NCBI RefSeq assembly: GCF_029626155.1
Contig: NZ_JARUBL010000001.1
Span: 6,290,501-6,354,500 of the forward strand
Origin: Solwaraspora sp. WMMD1047
GTDB lineage: Bacteria > Actinomycetota > Actinomycetes > Mycobacteriales > Micromonosporaceae
Length of the DNA stretch: 64,000 nucleotides
Direction: 5' to 3'
Positions within the stretch are counted from its first letter, which is position 1; every line of letters starts with the position of its first letter. Of this stretch, positions 52,996-59,964 are shown one piece after another. Position numbers and translations under genes: made by a program. The notes beneath the pieces are model-generated. The model made no database searches, was not told the origin of the DNA, and worked only from the letters and a program-made list of their open reading frames with translations.

Positions 52996-54311
52996 TGCGT
53001 ACGGCCGACGGCGGCGGCTACGGCGGCCACTGGTCCAGGCAGAACGTCAAGGGACTCTGGCCGATGCTGGAGAACCAGGGCACCGACGCCCACTGGCGAC
53101 ACGTCGCCGGCTGGCGGAAGGCGTACGAGCTGACGGCGCAGCACCTGGCCCGAATGAAGCGCTACCGTGAGGGCCTGGTCGCAGCCTGGCCACCGGAGCG
53201 CAGCGCCGCCTCCCGGACGTATGTCGAACGGCTCGACTTCCTCATCGACACCGTCCAACGGACACACGACACCGCGGTAGCCAACTACGAGACGTTCCGG
53301 GCCGCGACGCTCGCGATCGGCGCCTCGCGCCGCGAACTGAAGGACATCTACGACAGGTACGTCGCGACGGAGCGCATCAAGCACGAACATGACGCGCGGT
53401 TGGCGGCCAATCCGGCGGCCCGAGGCACCGATCGCCCCCCGGTCACCGACCAGGATCTCGCCGCCCTGAACCGAAACGCCCAAACCGTCATGTCCCGCCT
53501 CAGCAACGAACTCTCCCTAGCCCAGGTCCGCATCCAACAACCACCTGCGTACAAGCAGCGGCCATACGTTGAAGAACCCTCGGCTCCAACAGCCGGAGGA
53601 CAGTCCGACTCCGGACCGCCGCTGCTGCCACCGATCGTCCCGCTGTCCTCAAGAGGACAGCATTCAGGTCCATCGACGACCAAAGCACTCCAGACTCGGT
53701 CTTCAGCATCCCTAAAGGTCCATAAACCTGGACCAGTCCTTGGAAGTAGTTCCGCTGTCCCTAATCCGCGGCCCATCGGGGCACCAGAGGTCACCGGCTC
53801 GCCAGCACGCACGACGCGAACCGACATAATCGGCGGAACTCGGATGCCAGGCGCCATCGGATCTGGACGACATGACGGCACTGTCATCAGGCGTAGCTCA
53901 ACTCCGCTAGGCGACCCGCACGACGGAATTCAGAAGTCCGGACAAAGCGCTCCCACCAGAACACCCTTGGCAGGCGGACTAATCGGCGGAGTCCCCACGT
54001 TTGGACAAGCCGCGAGAGGCCCCCAGGCAGGACAGCGAGTTAACCCGGTAGGAGGTGTCATCAGCAGCGATCCGGGAGGTTTTCCCACAAGAATTGAGTA
54101 CCAGGCCCAATCCAGCATGAGGCCGGGCCGGGGTTCCGGGCACAGCCCTGAAGATCTTCAGCGCCCAAGACAGTTGCATGAACAGGAGAATTGCCCCGGC
54201 TGGGACTCACACGATCCCTGGGGAGTCAGTCCGGGAGTTGATCCCGTAGTCCTACCACCCAAAGAGTCGAGACAAGTAAATCCGGGACCGGTAATTGGCG
54301 CAGATTCATGA
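52995..54311 (+). CDS. Helical N-domain plus Pro/Gly-rich protein, type VII secretion-like
   Basis: A 438-residue protein. Residues 1 to about 180 are helical (GWRKAYELTAQHLARMKRYREGL, YVERLDFLIDTVQRTHDTAVANYETFRAATLAIG), like a long PPE or ESX-associated hairpin domain. Residues 185-438 are low-complexity, rich in Gly, Pro, Ser, Arg and Gln, with no membrane segment. Coupled to its neighbours by overlaps (TGATG upstream, ATGA downstream). From about 53,650 the DNA becomes much AT-richer than its 5' end, a sign of recombination. The exact role is unknown: cargo or partner for a secretion machine absent from this window. Confidence 0.5.
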   Translation: MRTADGGGYGGHWSRQNVKGLWPMLENQGTDAHWRHVAGWRKAYELTAQHLARMKRYREGLVAAWPPERSAASRTYVERLDFLIDTVQRTHDTAVANYETFRAATLAIGASRRELKDIYDRYVATERIKHEHDARLAANPAARGTDRPPVTDQDLAALNRNAQTVMSRLSNELSLAQVRIQQPPAYKQRPYVEEPSAPTAGGQSDSGPPLLPPIVPLSSRGQHSGPSTTKALQTRSSASLKVHKPGPVLGSSSAVPNPRPIGAPEVTGSPARTTRTDIIGGTRMPGAIGSGRHDGTVIRRSSTPLGDPHDGIQKSGQSAPTRTPLAGGLIGGVPTFGQAARGPQAGQRVNPVGGVISSDPGGFPTRIEYQAQSSMRPGRGSGHSPEDLQRPRQLHEQENCPGWDSHDPWGVSPGVDPVVLPPKESRQVNPGPVIGADS

Positions 54312-55429
54312 GGCGTCGACTTTTTCTAGCCATCAATATATTACCTCTGACGGCGGCACTACTCTTGCCCAGTCCAGGGGTTCTAAAGTCTAACGAAGTT
54401 CGTGAACAACAGTGGCACTTAAACAGCCTTGCCGTCACCGATGCCCATAAGATCAGCCGGGGGCAAGGAGTTCTTGTCGCCGTAATAGACACCGGCGTTG
54501 ATCCACACCCAGACCTGGTGGGAAATCTGCAACCAGGAACCGACGTTTATAAGGGCGGAACCGGTGACGGGCGAATTGACGGAGACCCCAATGGACACGG
54601 CACAGCCATGGCCGGACTAATAGCTTCACATGGAACCGCGCCTGGGGACGGCACTTTAGGAATCGCACCGGAAGCGGCAATACTGCCCATTCGCGACTCG
54701 CGCCAACGAGAGGAGGGATCGCCGGACGATTTAGCAAAAGGGATTGAGTGGGCAGTCTCCAAAAACGCAGCCATAATTAGCATATCGTCGAGCGGGACTT
54801 CGAGCCCCGCGCTCCGCAGCGCAATAGAAAGTGCGATCAAGGCTGACACCGTTGTGATTGCGAGCGCAGGCAACAAGCCGGCACACTATCTAATCGGATT
54901 CCCTGCCGCCATTGACGGCGTTGTGGCAGTTGGGGCAGTCGACAGAAACGGCCTACGGGCCACAATATCCGTTTCGGGACGGGAACTAGATATATCAGCA
55001 CCCGGGGTGGAAATATTCAGCACAAGAAAGAATGGTGGCTACGCCGAAGGCACTGGCACCTCGCCCGCTGCTGCTATTGTTGCTGGGGCGGCTGCGCTTG
55101 TGCGTAGTCGGTTTCCTGAGTTGTCGGCTCAGGAGGTGGTGCACCGGCTTACCTATACAGCCGTCGATAAGGGAGCGCCGGGTCGGGATGACGAGTACGG
55201 GCACGGCGTGCTCAATCTCGTGGCGGCTCTGACGGCCGATGTGCCGCCACTAAATGGCACCGCCACGCCTCGGGCCACCCCTCCTTCGACGCCAGCTGAT
55301 TCGGCGCAACCCAAGGAGGAACCGGGCGACGCGGTCCGGTCTGTTCTCGTCTCGCTCCTCGGTGTCGGTCTGGCAGTCGGGTTGCTGGTTCTCGGCTACC
55401 GTCGCCACCGTCGCCGCAACCCGCTGTGA
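54308..55429 (+). CDS. Mycosin-like (S8) membrane-anchored serine protease
   Basis: A 373-residue protease of the type VII secretion-associated kind. A signal peptide (MRRRLFLAINILPLTAALLL) precedes the catalytic domain with Asp61 (AVIDTGVD), His97 (GHGTAMAG), oxyanion Asn189 (SAGN) and Ser252 (GTSPAAA). A C-terminal membrane helix (about 345-363) ends in a basic tail, as in mycosins. Mycosins process or license ESX secretion. Its ATG overlaps the previous stop. The 5' two-thirds are about 48% G+C by eye while the last third returns to the local high level. No eccB/C/D/E genes are in the window. Confidence 0.8.
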   Translation: MRRRLFLAINILPLTAALLLPSPGVLKSNEVREQQWHLNSLAVTDAHKISRGQGVLVAVIDTGVDPHPDLVGNLQPGTDVYKGGTGDGRIDGDPNGHGTAMAGLIASHGTAPGDGTLGIAPEAAILPIRDSRQREEGSPDDLAKGIEWAVSKNAAIISISSSGTSSPALRSAIESAIKADTVVIASAGNKPAHYLIGFPAAIDGVVAVGAVDRNGLRATISVSGRELDISAPGVEIFSTRKNGGYAEGTGTSPAAAIVAGAAALVRSRFPELSAQEVVHRLTYTAVDKGAPGRDDEYGHGVLNLVAALTADVPPLNGTATPRATPPSTPADSAQPKEEPGDAVRSVLVSLLGVGLAVGLLVLGYRRHRRRNPL

Positions 55430-55611
55430 ACGACTGAGCCACGCGGGCAGGCGGAGGAAGACTGCGAAATAGGTAGGTCCGGCGACAGCCGAGGAAGCCA
55501 AAGCCCCTAGCCTGAGCCCACATGCTGCCAATCTGGTAGTTCACGCAGATCTGCCGCAAAGTAACGAGCACGCCCCCAGAGCAATATGCTGCTCAAGCTA
55601 TATACCATCGG

Positions 55612-55625
55612 GTCATAATTATGAC
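55612..55625. promoter_or_regulatory. AT-rich 14-bp perfect palindrome
   Basis: GTCATAATTATGAC, rare in DNA this G+C-rich. A candidate regulator-binding site, or a fragment of older mobile DNA. Confidence 0.35.
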
Positions 55626-55726
55626 TCGGTGGAATATTGCTTACCAGGTCTATCGCCTCAATCCGCTTGGCGCAGCGCTCAGGATCGAGCAGCCCACGGA
55701 ACGCCGACGTTGAGACGCTGCGTTGT

Positions 55727-55736
55727 CGCTAGGGCG
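55727..55736 (+). repeat. Left target-site duplication of the IS
   Basis: CGCTAGGGCG immediately left of the element; identical to 57260-57269. A 10-bp duplication fits the IS4 family. Confidence 0.9.
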
Positions 55737-55754
55737 CAATGCCAGGAAGTTAAG
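55737..55754 (+). repeat. IS left inverted repeat
   Basis: 18 bases, CAATGCCAGGAAGTTAAG, the exact complement of 57242-57259. Confidence 0.93.
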
Positions 55755-57162
55755 TGCTTTCCGGGCCGGGTTTGGTGAGGTTGGTGGTGTAGGTGGCTGT
55801 GGTTGATGCTGGTTCGGTTCGTTTCTTGCCGCGGTAGGGCGAGGTAGGGCGTTTGACCGCTCGGGGGCTGGAGCGTGACCGGCGTGGGCCGGTCTGATCG
55901 TCTAGGAGTTCGTCAGCGACCGTGATCAGTGCGCTGGTGAGGTCCCGGCTGGTGGTGATCGCGGTGTTGATGACGTGTCGACGTGCCAGGCGTAGGCAGG
56001 TCAGGAACGGTAGTCGGTCGGGGTCGAGGTGATGCTCGGCGGCGGTCGTGGTGATCAGGTCCCGTAACGCTTGGTAGACGATGAGATGAGCCCACATCTC
56101 CTGCCGGACACCGGTGGGATCGTGGGAACGTAGTACGACCTTCGACCCTCGCTGGTGGGTCTTGAGGTTCTGGTAGCTGTTCTCTGTTTCCCAGCGTTGG
56201 TGGTAGCAGTCGATCAGCTGTCCCGCGGTGATGTCCTGCGGGCAGAGTAGGTTGGTGACCAGCCGGTACCGCTCGGTCCGGCATGCCGTCACGCCGTGTC
56301 GGTTGGTGGTGGCGACCGTGACGGTGTACTCGATCACCCGGACGGTGATGACCGGTTCGGTGCCCCGCCGCCGCCCTGGTGGGGGTTTGATGACTGATAT
56401 CCAAGATCCATCTGGCAGTGCCCTTACCACGGGCAGGTGGCGGTTGGACTTCATCCGCCAGAGCAGTCCTGCGCCGGTGGCCTCCGCTGCCCGCCACAGG
56501 TCATAGCCGTGAAAGTTCCGGTCAGCGACGAGCAGCATGTCTTCCCGTAGCAGGGGAAGCAGGGCGCGGGCCTGGACCATTTCCGCTTCGCGGCCGAACG
56601 ACGCACCGATGACCGCATGCGTGCCACACTCGATCAACGTCAACAGCCACAGCCGTGGGTAGCCCGCCGTGTTGCCACCGCCACCCGCATCACGACCAAA
56701 AGCGGCCTCATTGGCGGGACTGTCGGCCGTCTGCAGCTTGGTGCCGTCCCAGGCCACGACCCGCCGTCCGGCCACGAACACGCCGGGCATGCCCGGCTCG
56801 CCCCGCGCCCCGGCCACCCGCTCGAACAGATATCTCAGAGGCGCCTCCCCCAACCGCTGACGGGCCTGAGAAAACGCCGAGGTGGTAGGGGTGATCCTGG
56901 CCAACGCGGGCCAGCCCGAAACCAGCAACCGCCACACCTGCCGGTAGCCGTCCGTACTGAACAGGCACATCGCCAACACAAACAACACCACCACCCGAGC
57001 CGGCAGCAGACGTACCCGCCGCTGAGTGACTCCGGTCGCCGCTACCGCCTCATCGATGAGCTCTCGCGGCACCGACTGTGACAGCACGCCCAGCCCGATG
57101 TGTTGCCACGCGGCGCCCGCACCAAGCCGCGGCAACGCATCCATGGAAGAATCCCCGGACAA
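55750..57162 (-). CDS. IS4-family DDE transposase
   Basis: A 470-residue transposase. DDE residues: Asp in VVAWDGTKLQ, Asp in LLVADRNFHGYDLW and Glu in the IS4 YREK signature (YHQRWETENSYQNLK). The start is a TTG at 57162 with AGGAG five bases upstream; the ATG six codons in has no such site. The ribosome site lies in a hairpin, see the entry at 57163-57217. Third-position bases match the host only moderately. No frameshift or internal stop was seen, so it is probably active. Confidence 0.93.
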   Translation of the reverse strand: MSGDSSMDALPRLGAGAAWQHIGLGVLSQSVPRELIDEAVAATGVTQRRVRLLPARVVVLFVLAMCLFSTDGYRQVWRLLVSGWPALARITPTTSAFSQARQRLGEAPLRYLFERVAGARGEPGMPGVFVAGRRVVAWDGTKLQTADSPANEAAFGRDAGGGGNTAGYPRLWLLTLIECGTHAVIGASFGREAEMVQARALLPLLREDMLLVADRNFHGYDLWRAAEATGAGLLWRMKSNRHLPVVRALPDGSWISVIKPPPGRRRGTEPVITVRVIEYTVTVATTNRHGVTACRTERYRLVTNLLCPQDITAGQLIDCYHQRWETENSYQNLKTHQRGSKVVLRSHDPTGVRQEMWAHLIVYQALRDLITTTAAEHHLDPDRLPFLTCLRLARRHVINTAITTSRDLTSALITVADELLDDQTGPRRSRSSPRAVKRPTSPYRGKKRTEPASTTATYTTNLTKPGPEST

Positions 57163-57217
57163 CGAAGCTCCTGTATGAATTTAGATCTTGGTCGATCCAC
57201 GTTCTACAGGAGCTTCG
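57163..57217 (-). promoter_or_regulatory. Hairpin covering the transposase ribosome site, with promoter in the loop
   Basis: CGAAGCTCCTGTA (57163-57175) and TACAGGAGCTTCG (57205-57217) form a perfect 13-bp inverted repeat with a 29-base loop. On the minus strand the copy nearer the gene contains AGGAG. A TAAATT box (57178-57183) with TAGAAC 17 bases upstream would start transcripts at about 57171, inside the stem, so element-made mRNA lacks the other arm while read-through mRNA folds and hides AGGAG. Confidence 0.55.
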
Positions 57218-57241
57218 TCTTATTCAGGCACGTGACACACC

Positions 57242-57259
57242 CTTAACTTCCTGGCATTG
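57242..57259 (-). repeat. IS right inverted repeat
   Basis: CTTAACTTCCTGGCATTG on the plus strand, complement of the left end. Confidence 0.93.
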
Positions 57260-57269
57260 CGCTAGGGCG
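57260..57269 (+). repeat. Right target-site duplication of the IS
   Basis: CGCTAGGGCG immediately right of the element. Confidence 0.9.
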
Positions 57270-57561
57270 ACCACAGATCGTCTCAACACCTTGCTGGGAA
57301 GCATCGAGGGTGCGGGCAGGGTTGATGGGGCACTTATGGGTCTGGTCGCCCGGTGGTGGGTTGGGTAGCTCCCAGATAACTACGAAGCGCCTCAAGCGAG
57401 CGAGTGGTTATCGCAGGTGGTGCCTGGTGCGGTGCCCGTGAAGACCGAGCGCGAGGCAGGAGAACTGAGTGCGGGACCGCGCGAGGTCGGACCGCGCGAC
57501 GTCGGGCCGCGCTAGGGCGGAGTGCGCTAGGTGGGAGTGCGTGCTCGGTGGGGGGCGCGGG

Positions 57562-57567
57562 TAGCGT
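57562..57567 (+). promoter_or_regulatory. -10 box for leaderless maf
   Basis: TAGCGT, 8 bases before the GTG at 57576. Confidence 0.45.
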
Positions 57568-57575
57568 GGGTCGGC

Positions 57576-58205
57576 GTGCGTACGACGGAACGACCCAAAC
57601 TGATTTTGGCCTCGGCGAGTCCGGCCCGGCTCAAGCTCCTCCGGTCCGCTGGTATCCAGCCCGATGTCATCGTCAGCGGCGTGGACGAAGAGGCGATCAC
57701 CGTCGAGCGGGCCGACGAGTTGTGCCTCACCCTGGCGCGGCTGAAGGCGGATGCGGTTGTCGATCGGGTCGGGGCGGCGAGTGGTCCCGGCACGCTGGTG
57801 CTCGGGTGCGATTCGGTGCTTGAGTTCGACGGCGAGGTGCTGGGCAAGCCGGCGAGCGCGGCGGATGCCGCCCGGCGTTGGCAGCGGATGCGTGGGCGTA
57901 GTGGGGTCCTGCACACCGGGCACAGCCTCGTCGACGTGTCCGCCGGGCAGCGGGCCGATGCCGCCACCACGACGGTGGTGCACTTCGCCGAGGTCACCGA
58001 CGCGGAGGTCGCCGCCTACGTCGCCAGCGGCGAGCCGATGCAGGTGGCGGGGGCGTTCACCATCGACGGGATCGGCGGCCCGTTCGTCGACCGGATCGAG
58101 GGCGACCACGGAACGGTGGTCGGGGTATCCCTGCCCCGGCTGCGGCTGCTCCTCGCCGAGCTGGGGTTCACCATCACCGACCTCTGGTCCGGAACGCCGG
58201 CCTAG
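57576..58205 (+). CDS. maf: Maf-family nucleotide pyrophosphatase
   Basis: A 209-residue protein: LILASASPARLKLLRSAGI at the start, CDSVLEFDGEVLGKP with the catalytic Asp, and FTIDGIGGPFVDRIEGDHGTVVGVSLPRL. It hydrolyses non-canonical or modified nucleoside triphosphates. In actinobacteria maf normally follows the acyl-CoA carboxylase genes, as it does here after the inserted cassette. I use the GTG at 57576 because the conserved KLILASASP begins seven residues later and a TAGCGT box is placed for it; the frame to 57531 adds unconserved residues. Confidence 0.93.
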   Translation: MRTTERPKLILASASPARLKLLRSAGIQPDVIVSGVDEEAITVERADELCLTLARLKADAVVDRVGAASGPGTLVLGCDSVLEFDGEVLGKPASAADAARRWQRMRGRSGVLHTGHSLVDVSAGQRADAATTTVVHFAEVTDAEVAAYVASGEPMQVAGAFTIDGIGGPFVDRIEGDHGTVVGVSLPRLRLLLAELGFTITDLWSGTPA

Positions 58206-58238
58206 CCGGGACTCCGACGCCTAGCCGGGACTCCGACG
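58201..58238 (+). repeat. 19-bp tandem duplication across maf stop
   Basis: CCTAGCCGGGACTCCGACG occurs twice in a row (58201-58219, 58220-58238). The first copy includes the maf TAG stop. Confidence 0.9.
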
Positions 58239-58289
58239 CCGCTGAACCGCGGTACCCGGTTCAGGGGGATCGACAACGTCCTGGGCGAT

Positions 58290-58351
58290 GATCGTGGCGC
58301 ATCCAGCCCTCACGAACAGCCCGCACGCAACGGCTCGATGCGCCACGATCA
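58290..58351. terminator. 15-bp perfect inverted repeat downstream of maf
   Basis: TGATCGTGGCGCATC (58290-58304) and GATGCGCCACGATCA (58337-58351) are exact complements with a 32-base loop. It could end maf transcription; the long loop also allows a dispersed palindromic repeat. Confidence 0.55.
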
Positions 58352-58415
58352 CGGATCGAAGAGCCGGGGAGCGGGGAGTCGGGGAGCCAAGAGCCGGGGA
58401 GCGGGGGGGTCGGGT

Positions 58416-58421
58416 TAGCGT
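58416..58421 (+). promoter_or_regulatory. -10 box for leaderless O-methyltransferase
   Basis: TAGCGT, 7 bases before the ATG at 58429. Confidence 0.5.
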
Positions 58422-58428
58422 TCGGGGT

Positions 58429-59082
58429 ATGACGAAGTCGCTGCTGCCGCTGACCGACGAACTGCACGATTACCTCGTTGCCCACGGGTCGACGCCGGAC
58501 GAGATCGCGCGGGAGCTGATCGAGGAGACCGAGGCCGTCCTGCCCGACGTGGTGAACATGCAGATCGCCCCGGAACAGGCGGCTTTCCTGACCATGGTGA
58601 CGCAGATGGTGGGGGTGCGGCAGGCGGTGGAGGTGGGCACCTTCACCGGACTGTCCTCGCTGGCCATCGCCCGGGGGATGGCGCCCGAGGGGCGGCTGAT
58701 CTGTCTGGACATCTCGGACGAGTACACCGCGATCGCCCGCCGTTACTGGCAGCGGGCCGGGGTGGCCGACCGGATCGACCTGCGGATCGGTCAGGCACTC
58801 GACGAGCTGCGGAAGCTGCCCACCGAGCCGCACCTCGATCTGGCGTTCATCGACGCGGACAAGACCAGCTACCCGCTGTACTGGGACGAGTTGGTGCCGA
58901 GGCTGCGGCCGGGCGGGGTGGTGCTCGTCGACAACACCCTCTGGTACGGCCGGGTGCTCGCCCCGGTCAGCGAGGACGACCGGGCGGTGGTGGCGTTCAA
59001 CGACCGGGTCCTCGACGACGAGCGGGTGGACCTGGTGCTGCTGCCGATCGGCGACGGCGTGACGCTCGCCCGGCGCCGCTGA
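58429..59082 (+). CDS. O-methyltransferase (catechol/caffeoyl-CoA type)
   Basis: A 217-residue SAM-dependent enzyme: MNMQIAPEQAAFL-type start of the core, SAM-binding VEVGTFTGLSSLAIARGM (about 69-86), CLDISDEYTAIARRYW, AFIDADKTSYPLYWDELVPRLRPGG with the metal-binding Asp, and VDNTLWYGRV with the second metal Asp. Family 3 O-methyltransferases act on small hydroxylated molecules; the substrate is unknown. The ATG at 58429 is chosen on the leaderless box; the frame to 58288 is repetitive and unconserved. Confidence 0.88.
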   Translation: MTKSLLPLTDELHDYLVAHGSTPDEIARELIEETEAVLPDVVNMQIAPEQAAFLTMVTQMVGVRQAVEVGTFTGLSSLAIARGMAPEGRLICLDISDEYTAIARRYWQRAGVADRIDLRIGQALDELRKLPTEPHLDLAFIDADKTSYPLYWDELVPRLRPGGVVLVDNTLWYGRVLAPVSEDDRAVVAFNDRVLDDERVDLVLLPIGDGVTLARRR

Positions 59083-59178
59083 GCCCGGCTGGCACCGCAA
59101 GAAGCCGAACCACCGCGAGAAGCCGAGCCACCGGCTGCCACCGCAGGCAGCGGCGGCAGCCGGCGAGAGCAAACAGCG

Positions 59179-59943
59179 TCAGCGGACGCTGCGGGCGAAG
59201 AGCCGGCCGGCCCAGATGACCGAGACCACCGCGAGCACCGTGGTGATCAGCAGCCCCTGCCAGACGACGTCCGCTCCGACGTTGCCGTCGAAGAGTGCCC
59301 GGGCGGCGTCGACCGTCCAGGCGAACGGGTTCCAGTCGGCGACCCGCCGCAGCCAGACCGGCGCGAACGCCAGCGGCAGCAGGATGCCGGAGAGCAGCAG
59401 GACCGGCTGGGCGACGGTGTTCATCACCGGGGCGAGGGCGTCCTCGCTCTTGACCACCAGCGCGACCCCGTACGACAGGGCGGAGGTCATCATCGCGATC
59501 AGGGCCAGCAGCAGGTACGCCAGCAGCAGGTAGCCGACCTGGACCCGGAGCCCGAAGAAGAGCCCGAGCCCGGTGATGATGACGGCCTGGACGAGCAGCG
59601 AGACCACGTCGCGCAGGGCCCGGCCGAGCAGCAGCGCCAGCCGGCTGATCGGGGTGACCCGGGCCCGTTCGATGACGCCGGCCCGCAGTTCGGCGATCAG
59701 GCCGAAGCCCTGGAACAGGCCGCCGAAGATGGCCAGCAGCACCAGCAGGCCGGGCACGAAGATCCGGTAGGTCTCGGCGTTCGTGGTGGCGCCCAGCGGG
59801 GCTAGGGCGGGCTTGAGCAGGGGCGCGAAGAGCAGCAGGTACATCACCGGCTGGAAGATGCCGACGAAGACCCAGATGGGGTTGCGCCAGAGCAGCAGGA
59901 GCTGCCGCTGGAAGATCAGCCAGGTGTCCCGGGCGAGTTTCAT
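59179..59943 (-). CDS. ABC-2 transporter permease (DrrB type)
   Basis: A 254-residue membrane protein with six helices, starting with an amphipathic arm (TWLIFQRQLLLLWRNPIWVFVGIFQPVMYLLLF) and containing PLAFAPVWLRRVADWNPFAWTVDAAR, as in DrrB-type permeases. With the ATPase 21 bases upstream it would export a hydrophobic drug or lipid. It is the second gene of a padR-drrA-drrB-like run on the minus strand. Confidence 0.88.
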   Translation of the reverse strand: MKLARDTWLIFQRQLLLLWRNPIWVFVGIFQPVMYLLLFAPLLKPALAPLGATTNAETYRIFVPGLLVLLAIFGGLFQGFGLIAELRAGVIERARVTPISRLALLLGRALRDVVSLLVQAVIITGLGLFFGLRVQVGYLLLAYLLLALIAMMTSALSYGVALVVKSEDALAPVMNTVAQPVLLLSGILLPLAFAPVWLRRVADWNPFAWTVDAARALFDGNVGADVVWQGLLITTVLAVVSVIWAGRLFARSVR

Positions 59944-59964
59944 TGGATTCTCCTGATCAAGGGC

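Larger units (their letters stand above)
55430..55736. other. Gene-free AT-richer stretch left of the IS
   Basis: No gene is seen. It contains the 14-bp palindrome at 55612-55625, the half-palindrome that received the IS (55709-55733) and the target duplication. Short frames here are shadows. Confidence 0.5.
55737..57259 (-). mobile_element. Complete IS4-family insertion sequence, 1523 bp
   Basis: The ends are 18-bp perfect inverted repeats beginning CAATGCCAGG (55737-55754) and its complement (57242-57259), flanked by the 10-bp direct repeat CGCTAGGGCG. It carries one transposase gene on the minus strand whose stop codon overlaps the left inverted repeat. The element looks intact. It is inserted inside a symmetrical palindrome in the accE-maf interval. 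Confidence 0.95.
57260..57575. other. Gene-free stretch between the IS and maf
   Basis: It holds the right half of the split palindrome (57267-57287), a run of degenerate GACCGCGCGA-type repeats (about 57475-57535) that includes another CGCTAGGGCG at 57510-57519, and the maf promoter. No gene seen. Confidence 0.5.

Noticed and set aside
53643-53660. CTGTCCTC-AA-GAGGACAG as a regulatory dyad
   Set aside because: It lies inside a coding region at the start of an AT-rich switch, and an 8-bp arm can arise by chance.
57078-57368. A plus-strand frame crossing the IS right end
   Set aside because: It spans the inverted repeat and target duplication, has no ribosome site and no recognisable protein pattern.
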